Numbered from the stretch's first letter, positions 33,937 through 43,671 are shown. The stretch: DNA of 64,000 nt from Sphingomonas taxi (GCF_000764535.1 NZ_CP009572.1:99312-163311), one strand, 5' to 3'. The notes: a model not told the origin generated them from the letters alone. Translations and numbers: made by a program.

Positions 33937-34244
33937 GCCTCTCCCTCTCTTTTCGCCGCCTGGTAACGCTATCGATACTGTTCTGGCGGTCGGAACCAAA
34001 TCAGGTCCTCACCAGACCGGGATAATACCAATTTCCTCCTAAAGTAAATACATCTTGATTTTGGAGGCACTTATCCCGGCAGGTGTGGCATGCGTGCCAT
34101 AAGGGGCGCTGACGGGCAGGCGGTGACCGCTCCCATCGGCACCGCCGCGACCGGATGCCTCCGCGCCGCCCGGCATCGTCGACCGCCCGCACCGCTGCTG
34201 CCGGTAAGCAAGCCTCAACGGGTCATCGATTATGATGCGAAGGC
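33937..34244. other. Divergent promoter region
   Basis: Contains the promoters of the large receptor (minus) and the thioesterase-like gene (plus). The middle is AT-rich (around 34020-34070), which is unusual here and suits a promoter. I find no gene, RNA or strong palindrome. Confidence 0.35.
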
Positions 34245-35015
34245 ATGACGGCAGCGCTCCCCTATTACTTTTTGCTGCTTCCCGGGCTGGGCGACGACGC
34301 GGGCCATCACGTCCGCACGTTGGTAGCGACGCTGGAGCGGTTCGGCAGCGTCCACCAGCTGCGCAGCGTGCCGGATCTCCGCATGGCGCCGCGGACTGCC
34401 GGGACCTTCGCCGCCTTGCTCGATCTGCTAGAACCCGCTCTGTCGGCGACGCCGACGGCGCAGCGCGTCGTGCTGGTCGGCTATTCGATCGGCGGGACGC
34501 TCGCCTTCGCGCTCGCCGACCGGCTGGCGCGCCGCGGCCGCGCGCCGCACCTGGTCATCATGATCGACAGCAGCGCGGTCTATCCACCCGCCGCACTGAG
34601 CCTCGCGCAGGATGTCAGGACCGAGCTGGCGCGGGGCCTGCGCTATATCGTCATCAACCTGCCGACGATGCTGGCGATCCGCGGCGGCCTGTTGCGCGTC
34701 GCCCGGGCGTACGTGCGGCTGGGGAATAAGATCAGCCCCAAGCATATCAACGGATCACGGATGCGCCTCCTCGTGCGTTATTGGGTGGATGCGATCACGG
34801 GAACGACCCTGCCCGATTATGGCGGGCGCGTGCTGCTGTACAAGGCGGCCAAGCACCGGCCGCGGATCACCGCGGCCGATCTCGGCTGGAGCCGGTTCGC
34901 CGCGAGCTTCGAAATGAGGCGGATGCCGGGCGATCACTGGACGATCCTCAAACAGCCCGAATTGTACGACGATCTTGCCGACCTGCTGCACGACCGACCC
35001 GCGAGCGGCGTTTAG
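34245..35015 (+). CDS. Thioesterase-like alpha/beta hydrolase
   Basis: A 256-residue cytoplasmic protein. LLLPGLGDDAGHH opens the fold, the nucleophile elbow is VLVGYSIGGTLAFALAD with catalytic Ser, and the catalytic His is in GDHWTILKQPE. The Gly-Tyr-Ser-x-Gly-Gly elbow is typical of thioesterase domains that release acyl or peptidyl products from carrier proteins. No synthase genes are nearby. The final stop overlaps the stop of the convergent PAS gene by three bases (shared TTA/TAG). Confidence 0.78.
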   Translation: MTAALPYYFLLLPGLGDDAGHHVRTLVATLERFGSVHQLRSVPDLRMAPRTAGTFAALLDLLEPALSATPTAQRVVLVGYSIGGTLAFALADRLARRGRAPHLVIMIDSSAVYPPAALSLAQDVRTELARGLRYIVINLPTMLAIRGGLLRVARAYVRLGNKISPKHINGSRMRLLVRYWVDAITGTTLPDYGGRVLLYKAAKHRPRITAADLGWSRFAASFEMRRMPGDHWTILKQPELYDDLADLLHDRPASGV

Positions 35016-35659
35016 TCGACCGGCTGGAGCGCCGCGGTCAGCAGCCGTTCGATCTTGCCGAGGCCGTCGTGGCCCAATTGGACGCTCGCCGTTCCGTCGG
35101 ACGACTGCACCAGCCGGCGTTGCGCCAGCACCCGCAGCCAGCGCTGCACCGAGTCGACCGGCAGGCCGGTCGATCCGGCGACGTCCGCGACCGACGCCAG
35201 CCGCCCCTCGGCCTCGGCGAGATAGAGGTCGAGCAGGATGAGACCGGGGAAGTCGCCGAACAGCTCGCGGCCGAATTCCTCCATCTTGAGGCTGTAGAGG
35301 TGCTTGAGGCGCAGCGCCGCCTTCCACATGCGCAGCGGCGTGTCGCGCGGGGCCTCATCCTCGCGCCACGACAGCGTCGAGACCAGATGCCCCGCCGCAT
35401 CGAAGCGCGAGACGAGCAGGTCGACCTCGACGGTGGTGCCGTCGGGGCGCCAATAGCGCTTGCGCAGCCGGGTCGGCGCCGCCTTGTCGACGAGGCTGCC
35501 GAGCATGTCGGCGCTCTTGTCGAGATCCTCGGCGACGGTGATCGAGCGATAGGAGGCGCCGATCAATTCGGCATGCGGCCGTTGCAGCAGGCGACAGAAA
35601 TTGCTGTCCGCGACGAGTATCGTTCCCGCCGTGCTCGAGACACAATGCGCAACAGGCAT
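35012..35659 (-). CDS. PAS domain protein with C-terminal winged helix
   Basis: A 215-residue protein. Residues 8-105 look like a PAS sensor (ILVADSNFCRLLQRPHAELIG, TVEVDLLVSRFDAAGHLVSTLSW). The C-terminal half is helical and carries a winged-helix-like segment (ASVADVAGSTGLPVDSVQRWLRVLAQRRLV), the pattern of MarR/IclR-like readers. I infer a one-component transcription factor that senses a small ligand or redox state. It is convergent with the thioesterase-like gene, overlapping it at the stops. Confidence 0.7.
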   Translation of the reverse strand: MPVAHCVSSTAGTILVADSNFCRLLQRPHAELIGASYRSITVAEDLDKSADMLGSLVDKAAPTRLRKRYWRPDGTTVEVDLLVSRFDAAGHLVSTLSWREDEAPRDTPLRMWKAALRLKHLYSLKMEEFGRELFGDFPGLILLDLYLAEAEGRLASVADVAGSTGLPVDSVQRWLRVLAQRRLVQSSDGTASVQLGHDGLGKIERLLTAALQPVD

Positions 35660-35852
35660 TCCGAATCCTATGGTGCCGGCCCCCGTGCCGCGGCGGGTGC
35701 CAGAGTATCGTGGTAAAGCAGCATCTTAGTCCATAACCGATTATTCTTCGCGGCGATATGGGCTTGGGCACGCGACGCACCCGAACGGTGCCGGCGTTCG
35801 TTCCAGCGGCCGGTGCCTGTCGCACCTTCGCGCCCAGCAAAGGACATGCCGC

Positions 35853-36287
35853 ATGACGGACCTCACGCTCCACGATCTGTCGAAGAAGATGGCCAAGCTC
35901 GATTTCGCGATGATGGCCACCCGCTCGGCGGCCGGCGTCATCACCGCACGGCCGATGAGCAACAACGGCGACGTCGACTATCGCGGCGAAAGCTATTTCT
36001 TCTCCTATCAGGATTCGCGCAAGATCGCCGACCTCAGCGACGATCCGCACACGACGCTCAGTTACACCGGCGCGGCCGGGATGCTCGGCGGGCCGCCGCT
36101 GTTCGTCACCGTCGAGGGCCGCGCCGCGCTGATCGAGGACCGTCAGGCATTCGCCGACCATTGGACCAAGGATCTCGACCGCTACTTCCCCGACGGCATC
36201 GACACGCCCGGCATCGTGATGATCCGCGTCGACGCCGCGCGCATCCGCTATTGGGACGGCAGCGACGAGGGCGAGATAACGCCCTGA
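35853..36287 (+). CDS. Pyridoxamine 5'-phosphate oxidase-fold (general stress) protein
   Basis: A 144-residue split-barrel flavin-binding-type protein. MATRSAAGVITARPMSNNGD, YRGESYFFSYQDSRKIADLSDDP and VTVEGRAALIEDR match the PPOX-like 'general stress protein 26' group rather than true PdxH. These bind FMN, FAD or F420 and reduce unknown substrates. AAAGGA precedes the ATG. It stands alone, convergent with the chemoreceptor at 36303. Confidence 0.82.
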   Translation: MTDLTLHDLSKKMAKLDFAMMATRSAAGVITARPMSNNGDVDYRGESYFFSYQDSRKIADLSDDPHTTLSYTGAAGMLGGPPLFVTVEGRAALIEDRQAFADHWTKDLDRYFPDGIDTPGIVMIRVDAARIRYWDGSDEGEITP

Positions 36288-36302
36288 CGCGGCCCGGCGG
36301 CC

Positions 36303-38003
36303 TCACGCCACCTGACTGAACTCCGCATCCTCGGCATCCGGGCCGCCGCTGGTCAGATCGAGCGCGAAGCCACGGACGCGCGCCTGCTGGTCGAGCACCG
36401 ATCCCGGCCGGGGTTTGCTCAGGGTCGCCACTTTGGTGCCCTTGACGGCGAGGCGGCGTGGCGTGGCGGCGACCACCGCCTTGCGCGCGACCCTGGCCTT
36501 GGTCAGGCCGGTATCGTCGAAGCGGAAGAAGGCGATCGTCTGCTGCAACTCCTCCGCCTGGTCGGCGAGCGTCTCCGACGTCGCCGAGATCTGTGCCGAG
36601 GCCGCCGCATTCTGCTGCGTCACCTCGTCGAGCTGCTGGATCGCCAGATTGACCTGATTTGCGCCAAGGTCCTGTTCGCGGCAGGCGGCGCTGATCTCGG
36701 CGACCAGCTCGGCGGTGCGGCGGATGTCGGGCACCAATCGGGTCAGCATGTCGCCCGCCTGGGTGGCGGCGACGACGGTATCGGAGGAGACCGAACCGAT
36801 CTCCGCCGCGGCGGCCTGGCTGCGCTCGGCGAGCTTGCGGACCTCGGCAGCGACGACCGCGAAGCCCTTGCCGTGGTCGCCGGCGCGCGCCGCCTCGACC
36901 GCGGCGTTGAGCGCGAGCAGGTCGGTCTGGCGGGCGATCTCCTGGACGATGCCGATCTTCTCGGCGATCGTGCGCATCGCCTGCATCGCGCGATCGACCG
37001 CGACGCCGCTGTCCTCGGCATCCCGCGCCGACTGGCGCGCGATCTTCTCGGTCTGCGCGGCATTGTCGGCATTCTGTTTGATGTTGGCCGCCATCTGCTC
37101 CATCGATGCCGACGCCTGTTCGGCCGCCGCGGCCTGTTCGGTCGCGCCCTGGCTCATCTGCTCGGACGAGGCGGACAATTGCATGCTGCCCGCCGCGACC
37201 TTGTGCGCCGCCTCGCCGATGCTGTGCACCACGGAACGCAGGCGGCCCGACATGGTGTTGACGGTGGCGACCAGATCGCTGATCTCGTCGTTGCCGGTGA
37301 CGCGCACCTCGCTTTGCAGATCGCCGGCCGCAACCGTCTCGATCGCCTGCCCGGTGGTGCGCAATCCCTGCGCGACCATCCGCGACAGCCAGAAGCAGCC
37401 GACGAACCCGATCAGCAACGCCAGCCCGGCGGTGACGAACAAGGCCCGCCGCGCCGAATTGCAGAGCGCGTGCGTCTCGCTGTTCGCCTCGACCATCTGC
37501 GTACGCGCCTGATCGACGATCTGGTCGGCGATGGCGACCAGCGCATTGACCAGCAGGCGCGACTGATTGACCGACAGCGCGCCTGCCTCGGCATTTCGGT
37601 TGGCGAGCGCGAGCGTGCGGACCTGATCGTGGACCGGCAGGAATTCGGCCCATTTCGCCTGCGCCTGCTGCCATAGCGGTCGTTCCTTGTCGGTCGCGCC
37701 GGCAAGGCCACTCGCGAGCAGCTTCTGCGCCTCGTTGCGCGTCGTCATCAGGTCGGCATCGAGCTGCCGCATCTGCGTCACATCGTCGATCAGCGCCAGA
37801 TTCTTCTCCTGGCGGACGACGATATTGGCTTTGATGACGAACGATTGGGCGATCTCCAGCCGTCTGGCCGGGCCGTGGACGAGATCGTCGACCGCGCGGT
37901 CGAGCGCATCCATCCGGCTGATGCCGATCCAGACCACGCCGACCAGCAGCAGCATCAGGACGGCGAAGGTCATCGCCATCTTCACCTTGATCGTCGCGCG
38001 CAT
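36303..38003 (-). CDS. Methyl-accepting chemotaxis protein with 4HB sensor
   Basis: A 566-residue chemoreceptor. A first membrane segment ([17 protein letters not shown], about 10-26) is followed by a periplasmic four-helix-bundle sensor, a second segment ([20 protein letters not shown], about 185-205), a HAMP domain and the signalling hairpin with tip [17 protein letters not shown]. The C-terminal tail ([17 protein letters not shown]) has no NWETF pentapeptide. GGGGAAC precedes the ATG at 38003. No che genes are in the window. Its signalling region is a close duplicate of that in the next gene. Confidence 0.9.
   Translation of the reverse strand: MRATIKVKMAMTFAVLMLLLVGVVWIGISRMDALDRAVDDLVHGPARRLEIAQSFVIKANIVVRQEKNLALIDDVTQMRQLDADLMTTRNEAQKLLASGLAGATDKERPLWQQAQAKWAEFLPVHDQVRTLALANRNAEAGALSVNQSRLLVNALVAIADQIVDQARTQMVEANSETHALCNSARRALFVTAGLALLIGFVGCFWLSRMVAQGLRTTGQAIETVAAGDLQSEVRVTGNDEISDLVATVNTMSGRLRSVVHSIGEAAHKVAAGSMQLSASSEQMSQGATEQAAAAEQASASMEQMAANIKQNADNAAQTEKIARQSARDAEDSGVAVDRAMQAMRTIAEKIGIVQEIARQTDLLALNAAVEAARAGDHGKGFAVVAAEVRKLAERSQAAAAEIGSVSSDTVVAATQAGDMLTRLVPDIRRTAELVAEISAACREQDLGANQVNLAIQQLDEVTQQNAAASAQISATSETLADQAEELQQTIAFFRFDDTGLTKARVARKAVVAATPRRLAVKGTKVATLSKPRPGSVLDQQARVRGFALDLTSGGPDAEDAEFSQVA
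36541..37170. repeat. Duplicated chemoreceptor signalling segment (partner at 38292-38921)
   Basis: These 630 bases and those at 38292-38921 align at a constant offset of 1751 bases without a gap and are nearly identical at the DNA level, including synonymous positions around 36870-36960. They encode the signalling hairpins of the two neighbouring chemoreceptors. This points to a recent tandem duplication or ongoing gene conversion. Confidence 0.8.
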
Positions 38004-38053
38004 GTTCGTTCCCCAGCCGTAACAATATAGGACATTGTAGGCTGGGAAACGCA

Positions 38054-39991
38054 TCACCCCATGCGGCCGAACTCCACATCCTCGGCATCGGGGCCGCCGG
38101 TGGCGAGGTCGAGGGTGAAGCCGCGCAGGCGCGACGACGGGTCGATGCGCGTGCCGGCGCGCGGCGCCAGCAGCCGCGCCGCCTTGGTGCCCTTGATCGC
38201 GGGACGCTTCACCGGCACCGGCGCCGGCCGATGCGCGACGGTGCGGGCGGGACGCACCGCATCCTCGGGCAGGCGGAAGAAGGCGATGCTATGCTGCAAT
38301 TCCTCCGCCTGGTCGGCGAGCACGCCCGCGGTCGAGGAGATCTGCTCGGAGGCGGAGGCGTTCTGCTGCGTCACCTGATCGAGCTGCTGGATCGCCTGGT
38401 TGATCTGCGAGGCGCCGATATCCTGTTCGCGGCAGGCGGCGCTGATCTCGGCGACCAGCTCGGCGGTGCGGCGGATTTCGGGCACCAGCCGGGTGAGCAT
38501 CTCGCCCGCCTCGGTCGCCGCACCGACGGTGTCCGACGACATCGCGCTGATCTCCGCCGCGGCGGTCTGGCTGCGCTCCGCCAGCTTGCGCACCTCCGCC
38601 GCCACCACCGCAAAGCCCTTGCCGTGGTCGCCGGCGCGTGCCGCCTCGACCGCGGCGTTGAGCGCGAGCAGGTCGGTCTGGCGGGCGATCTCCTGGACGA
38701 AGACGATCTTCTCGGCGATCGTCCGCATCGCCCGGACGGCGCGATCGACCGCGACACCGCTGCGCTCCGCCTCGGTCGACGACTGGCGCGCGATCTTTTC
38801 GGTCTGCGCGGCATTGTCGGCGGTCTGTTTGATGTTGGCCGCCATCTGTTCCATCGATGCCGAGGCTTCCTCGGCCGCCGCGGCCTGTTCGGTCGCGCCT
38901 TGGCTCATCTGCTCGGCGCTCGACGAGAGCTGCTGGCTGCCGCTGGCGACCTGGTCGGCCGCGCCCGAGACGTTGCCGGCGAAGCTGACGAGCGACTCGA
39001 CCAGCGTGTTGATCGCGTCCTTCATCCGCTGGTGATCGCCGTCGCAGTCGATCGCGACGCGTTCGAGCAGCGAGCCGGTGCTGACCAGATCGAGCACGCG
39101 ATTGCCCTCGCCGATCGGCAGCAGGATCGCGTCGAGCATGCCGTTGACGCCCTGGATCAGCCCGGCGAAATCGCCCCTGAAGCGCGCCGCGTCGCCGCGC
39201 TCGCGCAGCTGACCGGCTGTCGAGGCGACGATCAGCCGCTGGATCTCGGCGATGATCGCACGCAAATTGGTGCGCAGCAGTTCGATCGTGTCGTTGATGA
39301 ACGCCTTCTTGCCGGGAAAGGCGTCGAGCGGCGCATCGAAATGGCCCTGGCCGAATTGCTCGATACAGGCCATCGCCTGCTTCTTCACCGCGATATGGCC
39401 GGCGACCATCGTGTTGATCCCCGCCGCCATCGTCGCGAAATCGCCGCGGAAGGCGTCGACGGGTACGAACACGTCAATGTCGCCCTTGTCGTGCTCGGCC
39501 GACATCCGGTTCATCTCGGCGATCAGCCCCTTGAGATTGCCGCGCAGCCGCTCGATCGTGTCGTTGAGGAACGCCTTCTTGCCCGGGAAGGCGTCGAGCG
39601 GCGCCTCGAAATCGCCGTCGCCGAACGCGGCGACACAGGCCATCGTCTTCTTCTTCGCGGCGATATGGCTGGCGACCATGTAATTGACGTCCTGCGCGGC
39701 GACGCGCAGGTCGCCGACGAACTGCGCGGCGGGCAGCACGACGTCGATGTCGCCGCGCTCATGCTCGGCGGACATGGTCGCGACCGCATCCTTGAAGGCG
39801 CCGACCGGCGCGGTCGCCGCGTCGAGCATCGCGTTGATCTCGTTCAGCAACTCGCGGACCTCGCCGCTGCCTGCCGCGACGTCGCCGCGCTCGGTCAGGC
39901 GGCCTTCGGCGAAGGCGCCGCGCAGGCGACGCACTTCCGCGACCGCGGTCTGGATATGAGCCGAATCCTTCAACGAGAGATAGGGTCGCAT
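38054..39991 (-). CDS. Soluble methyl-accepting chemotaxis protein with tandem repeats
   Basis: A 645-residue chemoreceptor with no membrane segment. The N-terminal region is built from repeated HAMP-like units: [20 protein letters not shown] and [20 protein letters not shown], each followed by [12 protein letters not shown](L/I)NDTIE and EHxxGDIDV segments, about three units in 300 residues. The signalling hairpin has [17 protein letters not shown]. Poly-HAMP arrays transmit cytoplasmic signals. The last residues, [17 protein letters not shown], nearly match the neighbour's tail, showing that both come from one duplication. Transcribed with the 4HB receptor, 50 bases apart. Confidence 0.9.
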   Translation of the reverse strand: MRPYLSLKDSAHIQTAVAEVRRLRGAFAEGRLTERGDVAAGSGEVRELLNEINAMLDAATAPVGAFKDAVATMSAEHERGDIDVVLPAAQFVGDLRVAAQDVNYMVASHIAAKKKTMACVAAFGDGDFEAPLDAFPGKKAFLNDTIERLRGNLKGLIAEMNRMSAEHDKGDIDVFVPVDAFRGDFATMAAGINTMVAGHIAVKKQAMACIEQFGQGHFDAPLDAFPGKKAFINDTIELLRTNLRAIIAEIQRLIVASTAGQLRERGDAARFRGDFAGLIQGVNGMLDAILLPIGEGNRVLDLVSTGSLLERVAIDCDGDHQRMKDAINTLVESLVSFAGNVSGAADQVASGSQQLSSSAEQMSQGATEQAAAAEEASASMEQMAANIKQTADNAAQTEKIARQSSTEAERSGVAVDRAVRAMRTIAEKIVFVQEIARQTDLLALNAAVEAARAGDHGKGFAVVAAEVRKLAERSQTAAAEISAMSSDTVGAATEAGEMLTRLVPEIRRTAELVAEISAACREQDIGASQINQAIQQLDQVTQQNASASEQISSTAGVLADQAEELQHSIAFFRLPEDAVRPARTVAHRPAPVPVKRPAIKGTKAARLLAPRAGTRIDPSSRLRGFTLDLATGGPDAEDVEFGRMG

Positions 39992-40491
39992 GACCAATTG
40001 CCTTTGATACGGAGGGAAACGTCGAACAACAGACCGGCATGATGCGTCGCGGGCCGCCGCTGGTGAGGCGGCCACCGTGCGCTGCCGGCAACGAGAACAG
40101 CCTCGCCGGGTCATGGCGGGGCAAGCATGTCAGGCGGCGCCGAAGACAGGCAAACCGCAGGTTATTGCGTCACATTATCATGACGCCATATTCGAACACG
40201 TGAAACGCGAAACAAAGAAACAGGAAAACGCTGGATCACGCATATGTCCGATATGGATTTAAGATCGAGTTAATGGGCCCGGCCGGCGATCGATCCTTTT
40301 CATCCGTATTATTCATGCAACACACGTTCGCCGATACGTTATGGTCGGCGCATGACGATGACGACGACACGCCGTACGCTCCTGATCGGCGTAACGCCGG
40401 AGCCATCACCAGCGGCGCCGGGGCCGTAACCCGCGGCGATGCGGGGACAAGACGGGTGACGATCGCCGCGCCGGGAGATTAAGAGGGCGGC
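39992..40491. other. Divergent 500-base intergenic region
   Basis: Holds the promoter for the chemoreceptor pair (minus) and the chloride channel gene (plus). The middle is AT-rich (about 40160-40270) and has a small hairpin, GCGTCA/TGACGC at 40167-40186, around CATTATCA. No protein-like frame or RNA gene is visible. Confidence 0.4.
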
Positions 40492-41817
40492 ATGCCCGAT
40501 ACACCGACGCTTCCCCGCCGCGGTCGCCGCTGGACGCCGGCGCGGTTCCGCGCGCTGCTGCGGTCGCGCGGGCCGACCTCGGTGCGCTTCCGCCAGCGGA
40601 TCGCGGTCATCACCGGCGCGGTCGCGATCGGCATCGTCGCGGTGCTGTTCGCCGAAGCCGCCGACGCGACCGCTTTGTTGTTCGACCGATACGTGCGGCG
40701 GCTGCCGTGGCTGCCGCTGCTGACCACGCCGCTGGGGTTCGTGGCGCTGGTCTGGCTGACCCGCCGCTACGTGCCGCTGGCGCGCGGATCGGGCATCCCG
40801 CAGGTGATGGCGGCGCGCGCCGACCCCGCCGCGGCGACCGGCAATCTGATCGCGGTGAAGACGGTGGCGGGCAAGGCGCTGCTGACGATGGGCGCGATCC
40901 TGTGCGGCGGCAGCGTCGGGCGCGAGGGGCCGACGGTGCAGATCGCCGCGGCGGTGATGGGGGTCAGCCACCGGCTGATGCGCGTGACGATGAAGGGCAC
41001 GGTGGTGATCGCGGGCGGCGCCGCGGGTGTCGCCGCGGCGTTCAACACGCCGCTCGCCGGCGTGCTGTTCGCGATCGAGGAACTGGCCGCCGCCTATGAG
41101 CAGCGGATGACGCTGATGGTGCTGTCGTCGATCGTCATCGCCGGCATGGTCGCGCAGAGCCTGACCGGCAATTACGTCTATTTCGGCGAGATCGGCGCGC
41201 ATATGTCGCTGACCGCGGCATTGGTCGTGGTGCCGGTGGCGGGCCTCGCCGGCGGACTGGCGGGCGGATTGTTCGCGCGCGCGATGCTGGCGCTGGCGCG
41301 CGGCGGCAGCCGGCTGACGCGGTGGAGCAAGGCGCACCCCTTGCTGTTCGCCGGCCTGTGCGGGCTGGTCGTCGCCGGACTGGGCGTCGCCACCGGCATG
41401 ACCTGGGGCACCGGTTACGGCGCCGCGCGCGGGATGATCGGCGGGGTCGATGCACCCTTGTGGTTCGGCCCGGCCAAGTTCGTCGCGACGCTGGCGACGG
41501 CGGTGGCGGGGCTGCCCGGCGGCATCTTCGCGCCGAGCCTCGCGGTCGGCGCGGGCGTCGGCAACCTGCTCCACGCGCTGTTCCCCGCCGATCCCACCGG
41601 CGCGGTGGTGATCCTGGGCATGGTCGCCTATTTCACCGGCGTGGTACGCGCGCCACTGACCGCGGTAATCATCCTGTCGGAGACGACCGCGAGCCGCGGA
41701 CTGATGCTGCAGATGTTCGCCGCGGCCTTCCTCGCCGACTGGGCGAGCCAGGCGGTGTGCCGCGAGAAACTCTACCACGGCCTGTCGGCGACCTTTTCAC
41801 CGCATCAGGCGCCTTAG
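40492..41817 (+). CDS. clcA: ClC-family chloride channel/antiporter
   Basis: A 441-residue inner-membrane ClC protein. The three signature regions are present: GSGIPQ (first anion site), GREGPTVQ with the external gating Glu, and GLPGGIFAPSLAVGA (the GKxGxFxPxL-type motif). AIEELAAAYE carries the internal Glu that, in E. coli ClcA, handles protons, so 2Cl-/H+ exchange rather than a channel is likely. The conserved Tyr of the pore is near the end. There is no C-terminal CBS pair. A strong terminator follows about 100 bases downstream. Confidence 0.9.
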   Translation: MPDTPTLPRRGRRWTPARFRALLRSRGPTSVRFRQRIAVITGAVAIGIVAVLFAEAADATALLFDRYVRRLPWLPLLTTPLGFVALVWLTRRYVPLARGSGIPQVMAARADPAAATGNLIAVKTVAGKALLTMGAILCGGSVGREGPTVQIAAAVMGVSHRLMRVTMKGTVVIAGGAAGVAAAFNTPLAGVLFAIEELAAAYEQRMTLMVLSSIVIAGMVAQSLTGNYVYFGEIGAHMSLTAALVVVPVAGLAGGLAGGLFARAMLALARGGSRLTRWSKAHPLLFAGLCGLVVAGLGVATGMTWGTGYGAARGMIGGVDAPLWFGPAKFVATLATAVAGLPGGIFAPSLAVGAGVGNLLHALFPADPTGAVVILGMVAYFTGVVRAPLTAVIILSETTASRGLMLQMFAAAFLADWASQAVCREKLYHGLSATFSPHQAP

Positions 41818-41912
41818 TGTATTATATTAGTGGCACACTTATGGCGCGGCTGCTAGTATCGGCCTGCCAGTGCCTCTTTACCCTGTGCCTGGCGATCCTT
41901 TGATGGACTCCT

Positions 41913-41948
41913 CCGGCTGCCCCTCGTCCGGGGGCAGCCGGCCTTTTG
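41913..41948 (+). terminator. Rho-independent terminator
   Basis: CCGGCTGCCCC pairs perfectly with GGGGCAGCCGG over a seven-base loop, followed by CCTTTTG. It lies 95 bases after the chloride channel stop and directly downstream of an AT-rich TATTATATTAG motif, so it could serve either the channel mRNA or a separate short transcript. Confidence 0.75.
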
Positions 41949-42039
41949 CCGCGGCCCTGCAATAATGAGCTTTTTCCGCACGTTAACCTTTGCGGTCTAG
42001 CGTGGAGGCAAGGACACGCCGCACAGGAGGGAGAGCGAT

Positions 42040-42273
42040 ATGGAGGAGCTTCGGCCGATGCCGCCCGGCGCGACGCCGCTGGCGATCCCGCCCGAGCTGG
42101 CGGCGAGCGTCGCCCGCCATCAGGAGCATCTCTCCGCGCTGATCGCCAGTCTGCGCGCGGCGGGCGTCGACGAGGCTATGGTCGCCACCAGCGTCCGCAC
42201 GTTGGTGGACAGCTATGCCGACGAACTCACCGCCGCGTTGCGCGAGATGCTGAGGGGGCAGTTGCATGGATGA
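42040..42273 (+). CDS. Small hypothetical protein upstream of the diguanylate cyclase
   Basis: A 77-residue protein, Pro-rich at the start and then helical: VARHQEHLSALIASLRAAG and VATSVRTLVDSYADELTAALREML. AGGAGGGAG is a strong ribosome binding site. Its last codons overlap the cyclase start by eight bases (GCATGGATGA), so translation is coupled. The amphipathic helices suggest binding to the cyclase or a regulator. No family is recognised. Confidence 0.75.
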   Translation: MEELRPMPPGATPLAIPPELAASVARHQEHLSALIASLRAAGVDEAMVATSVRTLVDSYADELTAALREMLRGQLHG

Positions 42274-43249
42274 CGCCCGGCTGCACGACGAGGATGCGCG
42301 CGTCGCCGCACTGCGCCGGCTCGACGTGCTCGACAGCGCGGCGGAGTCGCCGTTCGAGAAGATCGTGACGCTGATCCGTACCGTGCTGGCGGTGCCGATC
42401 GCGACGGTGACGCTGGTCGATCGTGACCGGCAATGGTTCAAGGCGGAACGCGGCATGAACTGCCGGCAGACACCGCGCGCGATCTCCTTCTGCACCCACA
42501 CGATCCAGCAGCGCGAGCCGCTGATCATCGCCGATGCGCAGGCCGATCCGCGCTTCGCCGCCAGCCCTTTGGTCGCCGGGCCGCCCCATGTCCGCAGCTA
42601 TGCCGGCATCCCGCTGCGTACCCCCGAGGGCTATAACGTCGGCGCGCTGTGCGCGATGGACACCGTCGTCCGCCAGTTCACCGCGGCCGAGATCGCGATC
42701 CTCGGCAATTTCGCCAATATCGTCTCCGACGAGCTCGAGCTGCGGATGATCGCGCAAGTCGATCACCTCACCGGCGCGCTGACCCGCCGCGGCTTCGTCG
42801 AACAGGCGGAGCGCGAGATCGCGCGGTCGTGCCGCTACGGGCGGTCGAGCACGTTGGTGATGCTCGACCTCGACCATTTCAAGGCGGTCAACGACACTTA
42901 TGGCCATCCGATCGGCGACCAGGTGCTGCAACGCGTCGCCGAGGTCGTCGGCGTGGCGCTGCGCCCGAGCGACGTGCTCGGCCGGCTGGGCGGCGAGGAA
43001 TTCGCGCTGCTGCTCCCGGAGACCAACGGCGACGACGCGATGGTCGTCGCCGAGCGGCTGCGCGGTGCGATCGCCGATCACCCGATCGCGCTCACCGACG
43101 GCCGCATGCTGCCGGTCAGCGCGAGTTTCGGCGTCGCCGCGCTCGGCCCCGACATCGCATCCTTCCCGGCCTGGCTGCAGCGTGCCGATACGATGCTCTA
43201 TGCCGCCAAGGCGGGCGGGCGCAATTGCGTGCGCCTCGCGCCGGCGTAG
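42266..43249 (+). CDS. GAF-GGDEF diguanylate cyclase
   Basis: A 327-residue soluble cyclase making cyclic-di-GMP. The GAF domain (about 8-160) has VDRDRQWFKAERG, like the EAL protein at 5518. The catalytic motif is GGEEF at 242-246, with the allosteric inhibition site RPSD at 233-236, so product feedback is expected. DLDHFKAVNDTYGHPIGD carries the first metal Asp. It is transcribed with a 77-residue partner overlapping its start. The GAF ligand is unknown. Confidence 0.92.
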   Translation: MDDARLHDEDARVAALRRLDVLDSAAESPFEKIVTLIRTVLAVPIATVTLVDRDRQWFKAERGMNCRQTPRAISFCTHTIQQREPLIIADAQADPRFAASPLVAGPPHVRSYAGIPLRTPEGYNVGALCAMDTVVRQFTAAEIAILGNFANIVSDELELRMIAQVDHLTGALTRRGFVEQAEREIARSCRYGRSSTLVMLDLDHFKAVNDTYGHPIGDQVLQRVAEVVGVALRPSDVLGRLGGEEFALLLPETNGDDAMVVAERLRGAIADHPIALTDGRMLPVSASFGVAALGPDIASFPAWLQRADTMLYAAKAGGRNCVRLAPA

Positions 43250-43250
43250 C

Positions 43251-43553
43251 TCACCCGCCGGCGTCGAACGCGAGGCTGGCACTGATCCCCGACAGAAGGG
43301 CAAGCGCAGGGTCCTGCGCCTCCTCGCGCTCACCGCGCTCGGCGACGATCTCGGCCCGCGCGTCCATCGCCACCGTGACGAGCGCGATCGCCTCGTCGAC
43401 GCTGAGCACGGACCGGGCGACGAGGCCGTGGATCAGGCTTTCGACCAGCAGCAGCGCCGCTTCGCCATGCGCGTCGGCAGCCGGCGGTGCAGCCCTGTCG
43501 GGCGCAAGGTCGGGGGCGGGGTCGCGAGTGTCGTCGATCATGATGCGCGTCAT
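43251..43553 (-). CDS. Hypothetical protein, 100 residues
   Basis: The N-terminus is polar and Asp/Pro-rich (DDTRDPAPDLAPDRAAPP). Residues 30-75 form two long helices (EAALLLVESLIHGLVARSVLSVDEAIALVTVAMDARAEI). GGAACGG precedes the ATG. It is convergent with the cyclase, with only one base between stops. It may form a helical hairpin dimer. No family is recognised. Confidence 0.6.
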   Translation of the reverse strand: MTRIMIDDTRDPAPDLAPDRAAPPAADAHGEAALLLVESLIHGLVARSVLSVDEAIALVTVAMDARAEIVAERGEREEAQDPALALLSGISASLAFDAGG

Positions 43554-43671
43554 CCGTTCCGGTCAGGCGCGAGCGTCTCATGCGTCTCGCAGCCGGCGGA
43601 GCCTGGGATATGGCCGACAAGGACATAGCTAGCAGGAATCGCGCCGGCTGCCTCATGCCTGCATCAATATT

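Noticed and set aside
31207..33966. 919-codon plus-strand frame antisense to the large receptor
   Set aside because: It mirrors the receptor gene codon for codon; its protein is Ala/Arg/Val-rich and has no start signal.
34001..34192. 63-codon minus frame in the AT-rich promoter region
   Set aside because: No ribosome binding site, irregular composition, and it overlaps the promoter region of two strong genes.
41840..41902. 20-codon hydrophobic frame (MARLLVSACQ...) after the chloride channel gene
   Set aside because: No ribosome binding site and it lies in the 3' untranslated region before a terminator; it may be chance.
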